A stretch of 51,244 nt of DNA from CALLVY01 sp937899855. GTDB taxonomy: Bacteria; Bacteroidota; Bacteroidia; Chitinophagales; Saprospiraceae. Under the pieces are notes generated by a model, which was not told the origin of the DNA, made no database searches, and worked only from the letters and a program-made list of their open reading frames with translations. The position numbers and the translations under genes are program-made. This document shows positions 50,951-51,244 of the stretch, piece after piece. The stretch is taken from assembly GCA_039820405.1 (NCBI GenBank), contig JBCBQC010000043.1:1-51244 (forward strand). Reading direction: 5' to 3'. Each line of letters begins with the position of its first letter. Within the stretch, counting starts at the first letter, position 1.

Positions 50951-51089
50951 GTAGGTTTAAATAGTTTTTTATTATATGAATACCTTGTCTATTTTATACC
51001 CCCTTGAGGGTATTTTGATTGAATAAACCTAGGATTAACATTGGTTCCTTGCATCTTTAGCAGAATGGCCGTAATATTGAAAAGCAAAT
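50951..51089. other. Intergenic region before the cysteine leader
   Basis: The sequence after the SprB-like gene is AT-rich. It holds a weak hairpin ATACCC/GGGTAT (50996-51013) followed by TTTG that could terminate that gene. A CATCTTTA (51052-51059) resembles a -7 box for the leader but lacks a good -33 element. Confidence 0.45.
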
Positions 51090-51143
51090 ATGAAAATAAA
51101 AAACCAACATATCATCGGTTGCTGTTGCTGTCCGTTTCGCTGA
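51090..51143 (+). CDS. Polycysteine leader peptide
   Basis: A 17-codon ORF from ATG 51090 to TGA 51141-51143 reads MKIKNQHIIGCCCCPFR. Four consecutive Cys codons (TGC TGT TGC TGT, 51120-51131) sit near its end, ten codons after the start. It is far too short for a normal gene, and Cys is rare, so the run is hard to explain by chance. The upstream A-rich sequence fits translation initiation without a Shine-Dalgarno site. Directly after the stop lies the antiterminator arm (51144). This is the arrangement of an attenuator leader peptide sensing cysteine supply, inferred by analogy with amino-acid operon leaders. Confidence 0.75.
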   Translation: MKIKNQHIIGCCCCPFR

Positions 51144-51216
51144 AAGGGAAGGCAACGTCATGTAACTAAACAACAAATTATAATCTCATTGCCTTTCCTT
51201 CGGAAAGGCTTTTTTT
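51118..51216 (+). promoter_or_regulatory. Cysteine-responsive transcription attenuator
   Basis: Two exclusive foldings are possible. Terminator: GCCTTTCC (51191-51198), loop TTC, GGAAAGGC (51202-51209), then seven Ts. Antiterminator: the 12-nt arm 51144-51155 pairs with 51189-51200 (12 bp with one G-U wobble), which removes the terminator's 5' arm. A third pairing, GTTGC within the Cys codons (51118-51122 or 51124-51128) with GCAAC (51152-51156), could block the antiterminator. A ribosome stalled on Cys codons would free 51144-51155; one at the stop codon would cover it. The controlled gene lies beyond the window. Confidence 0.7.
51191..51216 (+). terminator. Intrinsic terminator of the attenuator
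   Basis: A perfect 8-bp stem (51191-51198 with 51202-51209, 3-nt loop) is followed by seven Ts. It lies 48 bp after the leader stop codon and has no other gene directly upstream, which supports an attenuator role. Confidence 0.85.
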
Positions 51217-51244
51217 ATGGCTTGAACCTTTTGACCAACGATTA

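Noticed and set aside
1..51244. tRNA or rRNA genes
   Set aside because: No T-loop GGTTCGAATCC-like sequence or rRNA core sequence was noticed in any intergenic region; a dedicated tRNA/rRNA search was not possible here.

Overview
The window looks like a chromosome segment of a fairly GC-rich, non-intestinal Bacteroidota, most likely in or near the class Saprospiria (Lewinella/Saprospiraceae type). The reasons are: three proteins with C-terminal type IX secretion sorting domains, a TonB-dependent receptor paired with a DUF4249 lipoprotein, a TamL-type Omp85 lipoprotein, SprB-like repeats, the futalosine route to menaquinone, many Bacteroidota-type lipoproteins, and promoters of the TTTG / TAnnTTTG type instead of the sigma70 consensus. 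No rRNA, tRNA, CRISPR array, prophage, integrase or transposase was found. The taxonomic placement is inference.

Layout. 1-3.2 kb: secreted GH53 endo-galactanase, a small GNAT protein, an alpha/beta hydrolase and a minimal two-helix K+ channel. 3.2-4.6 kb: an O-acetylhomoserine sulfhydrylase (minus strand) with a clear promoter and terminator. 4.8-9.3 kb: a minus-strand operon of TonB-dependent receptor, DUF4249 lipoprotein and an unknown outer-membrane protein. 9.8-15.4 kb: a secreted beta-propeller, an S33-type hydrolase lipoprotein, and a methyltransferase overlapping a BCCT transporter. 15.5-19.6 kb: a GNAT enzyme, a lipoprotein, the agmatine-to-putrescine pair aguA-aguB and a seven-helix membrane protein. 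20-24.4 kb: small metabolic and unknown genes and a membrane-anchored LytTR regulator followed by four 20-bp-phased direct repeats. 24.8-28 kb: an OmpA/TSP3 protein and purE-purK. 28.5-33.8 kb: phosphoesterase, a second trans-sulfuration enzyme, RluD-type pseudouridine synthase, LuxC-like reductase and endonuclease III. 33.8-38.8 kb: tamL, a SpoU methyltransferase, a membrane protein and a TlpA-like lipoprotein. 39-43.3 kb: purL, cytochrome oxidase subunit III and a zinc protease lipoprotein. 43.6-47.3 kb: a glycosyltransferase and the mqnE-phosphatase-mqnA operon. 47.5-51 kb: a 1159-residue SprB-like secreted protein.

The strongest non-coding signal is at the extreme right end. A 17-codon leader ORF (MKIKNQHIIGCCCCPFR) with four consecutive cysteine codons is followed by a sequence that can form either an antiterminator stem or a strong intrinsic terminator. 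This has the architecture of a translation-dependent cysteine attenuator, and the genes it would control lie outside the window. Two other signals are not explained by ordinary genes: a dispersed intergenic element of about 205 bp present three times (near 19.8, 30.6 and 43.5 kb), and the phased repeats beside the LytTR gene.

The genes are mostly housekeeping or envelope functions rather than one large system. Recurring themes are sulfur amino-acid metabolism (two PLP trans-sulfuration enzymes plus the polycysteine leader), purine synthesis (purE, purK, purL in two places), menaquinone synthesis, and type IX secreted cell-surface proteins.
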